DNA of 64,000 nucleotides from Pseudisothecium myosuroides. Taxonomy: Eukaryota; Streptophyta; Bryopsida; Hypnales; Lembophyllaceae. Positions 35,246-47,948 of this stretch are shown here, piece after piece (the stretch's first letter is position 1; each line of letters starts with the position of its first letter). Below the pieces are notes generated by a model. That model saw only the letters and a program-made list of their open reading frames with translations. It searched no databases and was not told the DNA's origin. The stretch spans positions 1,240,001 to 1,304,000 of the forward strand of contig OX637289.1 of assembly GCA_951799445.1 (NCBI GenBank). The letters run 5' to 3'. A program made the translations under genes and the position numbers.

Positions 35246-35888
35246 CCCTAAATGCCCAAGGCACCCAAATGTGGTGTCACTAAGAAACTTTGAAGTTAAA
35301 TAAAACCTTACCAAATTGCTATTTTTAGTAGTTTATATTTTTAAAAGATTCTTTTTGAAGTCTAGTTTTAGCATCAAAAATCTGATTCTGAAAATGAATG
35401 ATCATGATTTTTCAACTCAAGATTTTGTGCAAAGGTACCCATTGCAATCTTGACTTTTTGTAGTGTTGAGGGCTCTTGGAAATGAGCCTCAAATACACTA
35501 GATCTTGAAGAAAAAATCACTTTAGAAATTCATTTAAAAAAATTGTAAAGTAGATTTTGAGAAGTTATAAATTGATTGGGGCTACAGTATATTTGTTAGG
35601 CCTTTCAACCTCATATTTTTTTAATCTTGAACTTTTAGATTTGACATGCAAAAAGAGAGCTCAAAGATTTTCATAATTTTATCACCCTGATGATCAAACA
35701 TTATAATCCTTCAAATCCTTAAATGATATTGTTGTGTTTTCTTTTCCAATGTGATCTCTAACATGTCTAGTTTGAATTTGTACGGTTACAATTCAAAAAA
35801 AATTGATTCAACTTATCAAAATGTTGGCTTTTTGTTCAATTTAGAGCAAATTCCAAGAGGCTCAAAACAGGCCTTGGGCATTTAGGGG
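35246..35888. mobile_element. TTAA-flanked TIR element, piggyBac-like (643 bp)
   Basis: Ends CCCTAAATGCCCAAGGC and, inward from the right, CCCCTAAATGCCCAAGGC. TTAA lies directly outside on both sides (35242-35245 and 35889-35892). A TTAA target site with CCC-beginning termini is the signature of the piggyBac superfamily. There is no transposase, so this is a non-autonomous copy. It starts about 460 bp downstream of the PPR stop codon. Confidence 0.7.
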
Positions 35889-36128
35889 TTAATTTCATTT
35901 AGTTGTCTATCGTTGTATTTTTTTTTCCCATTTTCGTTTTGGAGCTGATCTGGTAATGGTGATAGATTAATTGGGCAAATTTTTAACCCCCGAAGTTGGT
36001 GCTTCCTTGTCAACAGCAGTTGCATAATACGGAGTAGGATTTACGAAGCTTCAGGAAGGTAATAAAATGTCGTATGGCTCGATATAGCTGCTTTTACAAA
36101 ACTTTGGCGCACTGATTTGACCTATTAA

Positions 36129-37100
36129 CCCCTCAAGGCCCAGGGATTTTTTGGTTTAAAAACATCATTGCTTTTGAAGTGGTATAGTTCAAAATGTTAG
36201 TAAGGTATAAAAATCTCAACCGTACAATCATGTAGTGTACGTGTTGTAGATGGCATGAATCAAATTTGGAGTCATTTGACCGTGTAGATTGTAAGATTAT
36301 AATGTTTTAGTGAAGAAAAAAGATGCTGAAATTTTCCTAGAAACATAGTTGGAGGTGAAATTCGATTTCTAAACCTACTCAAATAGAAAAACTATACACT
36401 ATAAAGTGATTCAAAACCACCATACAAACACATTGGTGAAAAAAAAACATCATTCAATTGCCTCATTATGTCTGCAAAATGGCTTTGAAATGTCAAAAAA
36501 ATAGCAAAAATAGTTGCAAAAAACACATCTAGGGCTGAACCTACTTCTACTAAAATGCTTCTCAGTCACTCATAACTTCTTTGATTGTAATGAAATTTTA
36601 GACACACAAACTAGACTAGTATGCACAACTTTCCCAGTTTTTTTTTTATTGAAATCGGACACTGTATGAAGAAGAAACAAGCCGCTGAAGTTCACTATAA
36701 TCCAAAAATGTCTGAACTTTGAACTTCGAATTGCTCCCAAACATTCAAAACATCTTGAATTGACATGAAAATTTTACCACAATAACTAGACTTCAAGGGG
36801 AACATAAACCAACAAATTTTATTGAAAACAAACATTAGATGAGGGAGATATAAGCCCCCAAAGTTGCAGCCTTCAAATGCAATTTGGTGAACTAAAATTG
36901 AACCTGTGAACTTAGACTAGCTTCAAAGACATCAATACATCTTGGATTGATCTGAAATTTTTACCACATAAACTAGAAGAGAGAGCTCAAATTTCCCAAC
37001 AAGTTTTATTGAATTTGGACATTGGATGCAAAAGTTACAGCACTTTGAATTGGACTTAAAACTATGTGAGGCCTTTTTTGGGCCCCTTGGGCGTTGAGGG
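36129..37100. mobile_element. Second, more decayed CCCCTCAA-TIR element
   Basis: The left end reads TTAA then CCCCTCAAGGCCCAGGG; the right end in reverse reads TAAAT then CCCTCAACGCCCAAGGG. TTAA on the left and TTTA on the right fit a decayed TTAA duplication. Inside, AT-rich units containing a CATCTTGAATTGA / TTTTACCACA motif repeat two or three times. The ends resemble the 35246 element, so the two may be related. Confidence 0.5.
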
Positions 37101-38500
37101 ATTTACCCTGCAAGGACGGGCCCATAACCATTGATTTCAAGCCTCAACTGTCATCACTTTGTTTGCTGCTATTTTACAACTAGATATGAATGAAAAAATT
37201 TTAAATTTATATTTTCAGAGATGAGGCCATATGTCTACTATTACAATGTTATAAGTTGTAAAATTTTCAATTTTTTTTTGGGAAAATTTGAAATTACTAT
37301 GAATTTTTTAAGAAGAAAATGAAGAAAATTCATATCAAATACAAAATATACTAAAAAAATCTGAAATTTCACCATAGATGTATCCATACCTTAAGTTACG
37401 TTGTTTGTTTTTGTTTTTGTTTTGTTTTGTTTAATATGTTGAGATTTAAGAAATTGTAAGGCCTTTGGTGGTGTTCTTCATACCATTGAAAAGCTCTTTG
37501 CAAAGAGGGGTGCATGGACTTTGTTTGTAGCGTTGGACCTACTGTGTAAAAGTTATTGAATTTCAAAGTTTTTATGAATTCAAAAATTGAGTTATCTTTT
37601 CTTTTGGAAAAAATATAACTTTCACATCAAGTGTCCAAATGCCACAAAACAAAGCCCTTACATTCCTTTGTGCATAGAGCTTTCTATTCATACTAGTTTA
37701 ATTTCATTCAATTTTTTAATTAAAAAAATCTATACCTTTCACACCGTAAGTCCAAACATCACAAAGCAAAGCCCTTGCACTCCTTTGTGGTATTTGGACC
37801 TATGGGTTGAAAGTTATGGATTTTAAAAATGAAATGAAATGATCTTCTATTTTGAAAAAAAAAACCCTTCTACATGGCATGTCCAAACACCACAAAATAA
37901 AGCCTTTGGCCTCCTTTGTGTATAAATCTTCTTATTTGTATCAAGAATGCAATCTCTCACACCACAACAAAGCCATATCATGGTATAAAAGATATTGAAT
38001 TTCTAATTCTTTACAAATAAATTTTTTCTTACAAATTAAAAAATTTGAAAAATCAATTTTATTTTTATTGTGGCAAAAGCATAGGGCACACTAGTATTAT
38101 AGTATAGAACATCACAGTAAAAACCAAAGTTATCGTGGCACTTTAAAATTAAAAATTCAACAAACCATGGTTATTGACCCAAAATTCATATCGCTATAGA
38201 ATATTAACATTTATAAATTTTTCAAAATTTCTAATTAAAATAGAAACTACACCTGGTAAGCTTTATGTCATTATCTAATTGGACTCAAATTCAAAAAAAA
38301 AACATTTTTATGACTAAAATTCACATCAAGAAAAAATAGCAAGAAATGGCTAAAATACACTATAAGGGTGATCCGTGGATTGAGCATATTTTCGTTCATC
38401 TTCATCATCTTCATCATCTTTAGAAAAGTCAATAAGACCTTAATTAGGGACTTTGCAATGCTATTTACTGAAAATGTAGTCAAGTACCCTTCAAATAATT
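37101..38500 (+). repeat. Dispersed repeat R1, copy 1, interrupted by another element
   Basis: 37130-37386 and 38094-38500 match 57150-57420 and 57421-58520: TGATTTCAAGCCTCA, AACTAGATATGAA, GGTGATCCGTGGATTGAGCA and AGAAAAGTCAATAAGACC are shared. The middle, 37387-38093, is an inverted copy of the 27838-28276 element inserted into it. The long shared text is non-coding now. Confidence 0.6.
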
Positions 38501-40686
38501 AAATTGAATGAAAAAACATTTTTTCCATCCTTCAATGCCAAGTAAAGCAATCCATTGGACCACTTTTGTCTGCAACATCTTTATAGGGTAAAACAACCCA
38601 ATGTCACTAGTCACCCAATTCTGACATCTATTGGAACCTCCCATTTGCTTTAATCACCTTCCCTTTAGCATCATGACAATGCACTTGGGGTAAAAACACA
38701 TCAATGTACAATTTAAAGTGGGTCTATCCACGCTTTACCAATTTAATTCTGATACGCTTTGAAAAATTATTAAAAATTTGTTTTTTGTTGGAATGTCTTG
38801 ATTCTGCTTGCAAATGGCTTTGCTCAAACTTTTCAGTCTCTAAAAAATATGTGAGTTGACAAATAGCATCTTCGAGATACCTAGATTGCAAATTTGGGTG
38901 ATAATAAGTTACAAGTAATAGAGGTTGAACATTAGAAAAGAATTCAAGTCCAAAGATGCCCTAATTGGAATTGGCTATTATCCAAAATGATCCTTCAAAA
39001 ATTGCTAGGAAATGCCATTGTGGCTTTTGCCAATTTGGAGCCTTGGGCCATGATATTAGATTTTGGGTGCATTGCCACTAGTAGTAGCAAGTCATAAAAA
39101 AGCAATATACAACAATGACATCATTTGCCTATCCCTTGGGTGTATTAAATAGTCGTTGTTGCCAACGGTTGAATTGCACGCCAAGATTGTCCCACATCCA
39201 AAAATAATATACTATTCATTTTGACATCTTCATTGCTTGAAGTGGCAAGGTGCCAATATGACAGGGTTTGTACATAATAGGGACAAATGGCCGTTGCCAC
39301 GTAGGCTGAGCACAAGTGCATTGTTGCCAACTTTATATTCTTTTGATCTTGAGGATTCAAATGTTTTAGAAAAAACAAAATATTCAACATTTCAACCTAA
39401 TATTGATAATTTCTTACATAATTATGCACCTTCCCTCCTTGAGATGTGATTGGATGGCATTAAGATTAAATGATGGAGCTTAAAAGCTCAAATTATAATT
39501 GTAATAGTCAATAGAAATTTAAAAACCAAAACAAAATATGTAGTATTTCCAATGTATACATACCTTAAGATTAGCAAATTAATTTGGCTAGAACTATAAC
39601 TTGTTGGATTTCTTTTGTTTTTGGTTCATTATTTTAATTTTAATTATTTCAAATGACAAATGTGCTTTCAAAGTCTATATCTCTTGTTGTATACTTGTAG
39701 TGGCTCTCATAAATTTTGTACATTTCAAAAATTGCCATAACTATTAGAAAAATTAAATTTTTTCAAAAAAATTTCAACAATTTTTGGACATGCTGAGGTA
39801 GAAGTATTACATTTTAATTAAACAATTTTTCAAAATTTTAAATTAAATTTCTAGATTTTTGAAATTTAACAAATCTTTAAGATTCTTTGGTGAAGAGAGT
39901 GAGAATTATTTTGGAAATTCTATAGTACAAGTTTTATGAATTTTAACATTTTATTGCATGAATTATTATTGTTTGAAATATGAACCCAAATAATTAGTTT
40001 TTTTATAATTCATTCCTTGAAAAATGCCTAAAGAAATTGTGAAAAATAATATATAAGAAATTTATAATCTTTTCAAATTTTCAACAAATTTTTGGAGATC
40101 TGTTGAGTATATTATAGAAATTGTAAATATTGGAGATTTTATTTCATTCAATAAAAATTTGAAATTAATGAACTTTTTAACCCCAAAATTCTAAAACTTA
40201 AGAATCCTCATTCCCCTTACTAAAGAATCTTCAAAAATTTTGTACTTGTGTTAAAAGTCCTTCATCACCAAGAAATTTGAGATAAATTTTAAAAATGTCT
40301 CAATTTTATTTAAATTTTTGAAAAAATCATTAATTTGGAAAAGAGTGTTTATTGCACCTCAAGATGACCAATTAATTTGTAGAATTGACCTGATTTCCCA
40401 ATTGATTATGGCAATTCTTGTAAGTATATTAAACATTTTGAGAGTCACTATACATTCAAATCTTGTTAAACTTTCATTGCCCCCCATATTCAAGGGCTTA
40501 TTTGATACAAAGTAAAATCATCAAAATTAAACATTGCAAATTACAAAACAATATGTAGTTGAAAAATGTTTTAATCCAAAAAAATTTAATTAGGCAATAG
40601 ATTTTGCCGTGGCCGCTTCAAGAAATTAAATGATTAGTATAATATTATATTATATATAGAGTTCTATGACCCATTATCACAAATTT
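38501..40686. other. Gene-free AT-rich stretch
   Basis: No gene, RNA or clear element end was seen. Open frames are short. The text is typical decayed repeat DNA. Confidence 0.45.
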
Positions 40687-41257
40687 GAGTCATTGCAAGA
40701 AAGACCTTCCATTTTTTGTAGTGTTTTTCACAGTACTCATTTCTTCTTTTGGGAGGGCTTTATAATTTGAAAACAATTTTAAGAAAATCTAAAAAATCTG
40801 TTTTATGTATACATCCTTAAAAAGAAGGTATTCTAGGAAAGAAAAGCATAGAAAAATTCTCTAAGTAGGAAAACCAGAAAAGTGCAAAATCTCAAGAAAA
40901 TAGGTACTTGCGTTGTAATTTCACATTTTAATTTGTGAAAACTACGATTTTTTTTTAAAAGAAACTAAAAATTGGCCATTTGGAAAGAGTTCATAATGAT
41001 GAGATTTCACCAAAAGATTGATCCTAGAACCATCTTCATTGTTCAGAAATTGCACGCAATGGAAGTGCTGTTTGCACTCATCTGGAGGATACAAAATAAT
41101 ATATGTTTAGATTTTCTTTGGTAGGAATATGCTTTCCTACTATGTAAATAGACCATGAAAATTTCAGCTCTAGATCATTAAATTTGGAGACTCCTAACGT
41201 AGTAAAAAATCCTAAACCTTACGGTGTGACAAATTAACAAAAATAATTTTTAAATAT

Positions 41258-43619
41258 TGTAATGTAGATTTTGCCTACTCGACAAAACTCCAAGACAAAT
41301 AAATATAGGGGGGTAATTCCTCTAGGAAAGGTCAATAAGTCTGATGTTTTATGACTAAAGTCACTTGTTTTGTATTGTGGATACTTGTTTACTTTGTTTT
41401 GTAGTTTGATTTATAGACAACAACCCAAGGAAATATTTCTAATGTCAATTTTCACAGTCCAAAACCAAATGCTAAATAGAAGACACAATGTATGGCGTCA
41501 CAGTCCTGTCTAGTGTGTGGCTCACGTCAATTACCAAGTCAATTCGTCCGGGAACGTCAATTTGTCTTTGTGAATGTATGCTCTAGCCACTTAATAATAT
41601 TATATAAATATCTTGCAAATATATTGAATTCAATCCTCTTTTCTTTCTCTCCTTATTCTAACAATTCCACAAAGATTCCTTAATTATTGAAGGAAAAGAA
41701 TAATTCTTCCCTTTTTCTTGGACAATCTTGTCGTCAGCCCAGTTGCTCAATGTCTTGTAGGTCAATTGACTTGCTAATAACTTATGAACAAAACCATAAA
41801 GAAATGGGACCTATAGCCACCATTTGGTCTATTCACTAATGCATAGTCAATTTGCTACCAACTACAAGCTACATGGTCGACTTGACTAGTACTATAAAAT
41901 TTGCAATTGGACCAAACTAACAACCACAAGAACAAATCTCAACAACCAAATATGCTCAATATGAGATTTGACACAATGGCAAACTTCAAATGTAAATAGT
42001 TTCTATTCAGTTTACAATTGAATTTTGTCAATTTGCCTTACAGCTTCCCTTAATTTGCAACTAGACTCAGTCAATTTAGAACCAGTAACTAGACTTAACC
42101 AGTTTTCCCGTCAATTAGACTTGGTTGGGACTTCAACCAGTGCAGTAACACACTGTTCAGCAAGTGATTAGAAACTCTCAGCCGGTCAACTAACTCAGTG
42201 ACATGTGCATATTCAATTGAACTTGCATCCGTTAGATAATTGCCAGATATTAAACATGATCCAATCATACAAGATGCAATGGCAAATTGACAATGTTCCC
42301 CTGTAAACGCAGTAGACTTTCAGTATGACTGGAATGAATTCTTATAATTGAAATTATATTCAAATTCTATCTGTCAATTAGACTCTAAACAAACTGATCA
42401 CACATGCACACAGAGACACAGGCAAATTGACATCAGTAACTGGGACACTCCACAGTCAGCCCGCTTAGAGTATCAATTCGCTATAGTCAATTTGACCATG
42501 CTTGATCTTCCGCAGTGATCACAAACCACTTCACAAACACAGGTTAAAACTTACAAATTCCATACAAATCGCCCTAAGAGTAAACTCCAGTTTAGTTTAT
42601 CAATCGTCAATTTGACTTAGTCTAGAATTCAATTCATACATCATATAACCATTCTGGATTCAACCCAATTATCATCAAACACTCACAACCATACTAGCAG
42701 TCAATTAGACAAATGCACTTGGCATTTAAATCACAATACAAATTGATCGTTAACTCAGCATTCACATACAAAGTTACTCGCAGTCCAATTGACAAACATC
42801 AGTACTTGATAAAAACCAATCAGTCGATTTGACTCACAGTTCACAATTCTAGCATGTTCAATACATTTCACAATTTCTCAAACAGTCAAGTAGACCAATG
42901 TTTCACAATTTGTAATTCAATTCATTCTGAAGTAATTTCATTCACATTCACGGCAATTCTCACAGCAGTACATAATCAAATTGACGAGACTCTCTACTTA
43001 GTCTACTGTCACAGATTCACAGGCTTAGTCAAGTAGACGATGACTCCGCATATACACAGGCTGTATCACAAATTAACAAGCGAGTCAATTCCATACAATT
43101 CAAATACTCACAAAATTCACACACAAGGAATTAGTCAACTTGCCGTTCCGTTCCAAGTAGACCAGCTCGTTTCTCCTCGCCCGTCGCAGCACAGCCGATT
43201 AGACAATCAATTACTTCACACTCAATCCAGCAAACGCACTCCAGCAAATAGACACAGCTCACACAGACAGAAAAGGCAATTTGACGAATTGAAGGCTCAC
43301 AAAATATATTCAAATAAGCGCAAAGTTCACAGGTGAGTCATACAACTTTGGTATGAACTGAAGACAATGAAAATCGACCTTTGGACTTATAGTCCCAAAA
43401 CTGCAAGACAACTCTTCACGGGAAGAGCTACCTAGGCTATTTGACCCTTTTCGTATCATGGCAAATTGACTCTTTTAAATCTAGAGAATTCCACCGTTCC
43501 AAGTCTTGAGTAATATTTACACATCTATTAGACTTGCAAGTGGAAACAAGACAAAAGAGTAACCCTATTTACACTCTAGAGTCAAATAGACAAGAAAAGC
43601 TAAAAAAATGAAGACGACA
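41258..43619 (+). mobile_element. Solo LTR (2362 bp) with an unusual short-motif array
   Basis: Starts TGTAATGTAG and ends GACGACA, so it has TG...CA ends. AATAT flanks both sides (41253-41257 and 43620-43624), a 5-bp duplication typical of LTR retrotransposons. The empty site is visible in copy 1 of the host element (TTTAAATATAAAATG). No second LTR or coding region is inside, so it is a solo LTR or another single-LTR-like insert. Its right two-thirds holds 14 exact matches to CAANTWGAC, all on this strand, plus about a dozen near matches. The orientation is a guess from the TATA box. Confidence 0.75.
41601..41610 (+). promoter_or_regulatory. TATA box inside the solo LTR
   Basis: TATATAAATA, a strong plant TATA-box match, lies 343 bp into the LTR. 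In a retrotransposon it would position transcription start about 30 bp downstream. Whether it is active is unknown. Confidence 0.5.
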
Positions 43620-43797
43620 AATATAAAATGATTTTTTTTAATTTCTAAAAAATAAGGGATCTGATTACCATAAAGGTTGACATTTCCGATAAAAATTTCA
43701 TGTTCATTGCACTTTTGCTTCAAAAGTTATAGCAGATGAAAGGAAAGTTACTTTCACTGTGATTAGTAAATAGGACATGTCTTTCTTGTAATGATCC

Positions 43798-45724
43798 ATT
43801 TGTTCATTTGGATGGATATGTATTTAGTAAATCCTTATATATTTTCATCCAAAATTTGGAAGCACAATAGAATTTTAAATTGAATTCTAGCGTAGTAATG
43901 AAAATAATAGTATATTTCTTATGTAAGAAATGATGCTTCAAAATGTGTGTTGCCTAGATCGTAAATCTCAATGTATAACTAATATAAAGTCAATTTCATT
44001 GATTTGGGATATTCTACTATTTGGCATTTTTAGGCAGCAGACTCACATGTAATTCTATACATTGTCCTACTAAATATTTAGAGCTTTGAGTAGATTTGTT
44101 TTGAATTTATGGTGCTGGAATTGGACCAAAATTTGATAAAGTTCACCTAGTAAATGGATCTCACGCATTATTGGAGCATACAAACATTGTTCAATAATTT
44201 TTTATGTTTAGCACTTCAAATTGCCGGGGCACCTTCAATTTGCGACTTGTTTATTACGGTAAGCATGCCCATTATCAAGCAAATTTGTTATCTAGGTACT
44301 TTAGAAAAACTATTCGTCAACTCACATATTTTTCATAGATAAGCCATTTGCAAGTACTTTGAGAAAAGCCATTTGCAAGTACTTAGAATCAAGACATTCC
44401 AATAAGAATGAATTTTTAGTGATTTTTCAAAGTTTGTTGGGACTAAATTAGTGAAGAGTGGGTAGACTCATGCTAGCCTAAATGCTAATGTGTCCCCTAG
44501 TCCTTGAGTGCATTGTCATGATGCTAAATGGATGCTAAGAGTCTAAAATAGTAAGATTGTGTTAATGAATATGCGATTGATGCAAATGGGAAGGTTGGAT
44601 AGTATATATTAGAATTGGATGCCTGACAACATTAGGTTGTTTTAGCTTATTTGGAATCAATCTACTTTCTAATCTCGACTAATAGGACTTAAGCCTTAAC
44701 CTTGACAACATTAGGTTGTTTTAGCTTATTTGGAATCAATCTACTTTCTGATCTCAACTAATAGGACTCAAGCCTTAACCCTTGAATGACGCTGCAAACA
44801 CCTCGAGTTTGATGGATGACTTCATTTGAACTATGGAATGAAAAAAATGAATTTTCATCCAATATTTTTTGGAGACGTTGCTTGAGTACATTTTTAGTGA
44901 ATAGTATTGCAAATTCCCTCATTATGGTATTATTGAATTTTCTAAAGAAGAAGATGATTGATCCATGGATCACCTTTGTACTTTTGTATTGAAAGTATTT
45001 TTTCCATTTCTTGTTATTTACTCTGAATGTGAAGTTTAGCCATAAAAATTACTCCGTACTTCAATCAACCTAATGAAATGAAGCTTATCAAGTGTAGTTT
45101 CTCCTCCAATTAGAAATTTTGAAAAATTTATAATTGTCAATTTTTTTCAAGCAATATGAACTTTGGACCCATAGATATAATTTGTTGATTTTCTAATTTT
45201 AAAATGACATGATAACTTTGGTTCATAGCATGATATCAAACACTATAATATACACCTACAATGAAATTTCAGAGTTTTTGAATCTATTTTGTATTTGATA
45301 TGAATTTTCTTCATTAATTTCATTAAAAAAACATGGTAATCTCAAAAAAAATTAAAAAAATTGAATGCAAATAGATTGTGAAAAGAGATTTAAAAGCAAG
45401 AACAGTTTTTTTCATAATAGAAATACATCGTAGATTTGTAGTATAGAACTATATTAATTGTAAAGAATTTCTTTTTACCTCAATTTCAATCTAGAAAAGT
45501 AGTTATAAGTCCTCAACTTCAAACTTCAATAAAGTAGTCAAGATTCAAAATTTTCAAGTGGTCAGGAGTAGAATCTTGCACTTCTGAAATTTACGATCAT
45601 GTAGGCTACGGACTGATATTTTAGAATGGTACCAAAGTATTGGAATATGGTCAATGTAACGAAATTGACTACTATAACTGAACCTACTCAACTATCCCAG
45701 CCACGTCTTCCCAAAACCCAGGCA
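43798..45724. other. Gene-free stretch with repeat relics
   Basis: An inverted, decayed copy of repeat R1 lies at about 44820-45420 (shared AATTTCAGAG, TTGATATGAATTTTCTTCAT, ATCCATGGATCACCTTTGTA on one strand). No gene is supported. Confidence 0.45.
44624..44782. repeat. Tandem duplication of about 79 bp
   Basis: A block from GACAACATTAGGTTGTTTTA to AAGCCTTAACC occurs twice back to back, differing at a handful of bases. It is a recent local duplication in non-coding DNA. Confidence 0.85.
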
Positions 45725-46612
45725 CTAACATTCACAGTTTCCTCCAGGGAATAGACTTAACAGCTTCGGGACACGATTGCACGGACACGGGCACCCAGAA
45801 GTACGACGACGGGTGCGAACAAAAACCCCAAGAACGGGGTGAAGCTTCACGTTCTGCTGCAACAATGGAGTACTTGCTCCAGCAACATCCGAAACTTCGG
45901 AGCCTGGAATCACACTTGGCGCTGAATCCACTGCAGCTGAGCAATCGGAGCTCTGAATCTTCGAAACCAGAGTGCCCAGTGGAATCCCTGGCGTACCCAC
46001 AGCAGGTGTATCAGTTCCAAGTGCAGCTTCCAAAAGACAGAAGAGGCGCGTAGAAGGAACAAGACTCAACGGGAATCGGACCGGGCGACGCGGGCGCACG
46101 CCTGTGCTGCCGCGGGGACCGGTGGCCACATTCACCCCAAGCACAACGTGTGGCTTCACGGACTGCCATCTCGTAAGGGTACTGTCATTGGTCCACGCGG
46201 TCCGCGCTCGTCCTGGCACATCGACTGGTGGCCACTGTAATCCAGCGCTGGAGAAAGATTCCTCCAAAGGCTCGGCCAATGAACGAGCCTCCATGGGCTC
46301 CGGAGCTGCGGTCTTGAGCTGCCGGGCGGGCTTCATGCCGTTTCTGCTTCTTCGCTTGGGACTCGCTGCACTTGCTGCAATGTCTCGCTTCATTTTGCGG
46401 AAGGGAGACGGCACCTCTCAATTATATCTAATTGAGGACCGAGATGACTGACGTTGGTTTGTGGAACTGCTCCCAGCTTAATTTGTTCGATCCCGACGAG
46501 ATGAATTCCAGTCGATTTCGACGAACTGCAAGAGGATCCAGGGTAACCGTACATGTCAATGATTGAGCACAGTGGAATGGAAACATTTCATGCACTACTT
46601 ACGTTTCGCCAT
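45725..46612 (-). CDS. Hypothetical gene, uncertain structure
   Basis: A 10-bp start exon at 46612-46603 (ATGGCGAAAC then GTAAGT) is preceded by a 5' UTR-like CCCTAAACC stretch. It joins exon 46525-46428 to give the 35-aa MAKLRRNRLEFISSGSNKLS followed by WEQFHKPTSVISVLN and a stop. An alternative donor (GTCAGT after HKP) and acceptor (ATTGCAG) would continue in frame as KCSESQAKKQKRHEARPAA to a stop at 46185. A separate long minus-strand frame covers 46393-45725 (MKRDIAASAASPKRRSRNG onwards), rich in Pro, Ser and Arg, and this stretch is less AT-rich than its surroundings. I do not recognise any of it. It may be one small gene with alternative splicing or a captured gene fragment. Confidence 0.3.
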
Positions 46613-47051
46613 ATTCGTTAAATTAATAGAGAAGGTTTAGGGTTTCAAGGAATTTTTTGGCATATTTCTAGACTCAAGTCTGGAATCTCAAGATCTACAT
46701 CTCACTAGATCTAGGTATTTAGAGCTTCAATTCGATTATGCAGTTCAATATCCCGCGCTGTCTAATACATAACTTGCGTTCTACTGCATTATTTAGCTGT
46801 AGGTTGAATATAATATGCTACGGTGAGTGACATACGAACACAAGTTCCAATCAGTGCATTCATTTGCGAGAAAGTATCACATTGAATTGGATACTTAGTC
46901 CTCTCTAGCTAGACGATTCGAAAACTTGTGACGATTCTCTCTTGTGAATGTGTTTGACTGGAAATTACTCAATTTTAATAAATTCATGACGGGAGAAACA
47001 CCGCACGTTCACTTGCATGTTGACTAGGATGAATTTGATTAGCACACTTAC

Positions 47052-47198
47052 CTCCAAGAAAACAATGATGGGGGGCTTCTCCGATCGAATAGTTCTCCAC
47101 AGATCGTCTTCAGCTCGACACGCCTTCACTGAGTGCCTGCAAATTACTATCGCTTGACGATCGAGAAGCAAAGTACCTGAAGACCTCAGAGCCCTGGC
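47052..47198 (-). CDS. Candidate internal exon of unknown gene
   Basis: This 147-bp segment is open for exactly 49 codons, with a good acceptor (TTGCTTTCAG) and donor (GTAAGT). It reads ARALRSSGTLLLDRQAIVIC, then RHSVKACRAEDDLWRTIR and ends PPIIVFLE. Composition is coding-like compared with the flanks. No matching neighbour exons were identified and the family is not recognised. Confidence 0.35.
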
Positions 47199-47948
47199 CT
47201 GAAAGCAAAAAACTTAAAGCCAAGATTGAAATGATTGTGTGTCTCTACAGGGCCAAGGGCCAGTCTTTATAGTCCGATCCATTAGCCTCGGTTGTCGAAT
47301 TTCAGCGCTCGCTTGAATGAAAGACTCGGTAGTTAAACATTTTACCCACTCCCGAGACGATCATAATTATCTATTCAAATAATCATGTGCACTGAAACTC
47401 TAGAATTCTACAGACTGAGGAATTCCAGATGAATTCCAGCAGATAAATTGGTGTACATGACGCCTCGGCGGTTGGATCTCGAAGCCGCTCGAAGCCATTG
47501 TCGATTGCCATAGTCTTGTATTGGAGACCAATCTCGGCAGCCGGTTTTGGGTGAAGAGCAATGGATGGTCTCGCGAGTTGGGAAGGCAAATAAAAAGGGG
47601 TTCCAACCAGAGATTGAAACACTTTTCTGCGACTTGGGCTTTGAAGGCGCAGCACCAGTCCAACTGCTCTGGATCGCTTCCAGGGCCATTGCAACAGGTA
47701 CTCAGTTCAACCTTGGGTTCATTTTCTTGCTCAAGTTTACCTAGATCATTTGTGGTGTAGCTAGTAATGCTGGAAATCAATTACATTCTGTCAGCACCAG
47801 GAGACCTTACTTCCAAAGAGACCTTACCTCCAAGTTCAGTACTTGCCATGTTTGATCAAGTTGATTGTTCATGTTGCAGTGTTGCAGCTAGCACTTGTTG
47901 ATTGCATATTCGACTAGGGCCACTGTCGAAGTCCCTCCAGGTCCCTCC

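Larger units (their letters stand above)
40687..43797 (+). mobile_element. GGGTC-TIR DNA element, copy 3, split by a solo LTR
   Basis: Ends GAGTCATTGCAAGAAAGACC and CTTTCTTGTAATGATCC, flanked by ATTT on both sides (40683-40686 and 43798-43801). Removing the nested 2362-bp insert and one AATAT leaves 744 bp, against 742 and 739 bp for the other copies. The interior follows copy 1 in the same orientation. Confidence 0.87.

Noticed and set aside
41258..43619. Helitron or TIR transposon interpretation of the 2.36-kb insert
   Set aside because: There are no inverted ends, and TG...CA termini with a 5-bp AATAT duplication fit an LTR better.
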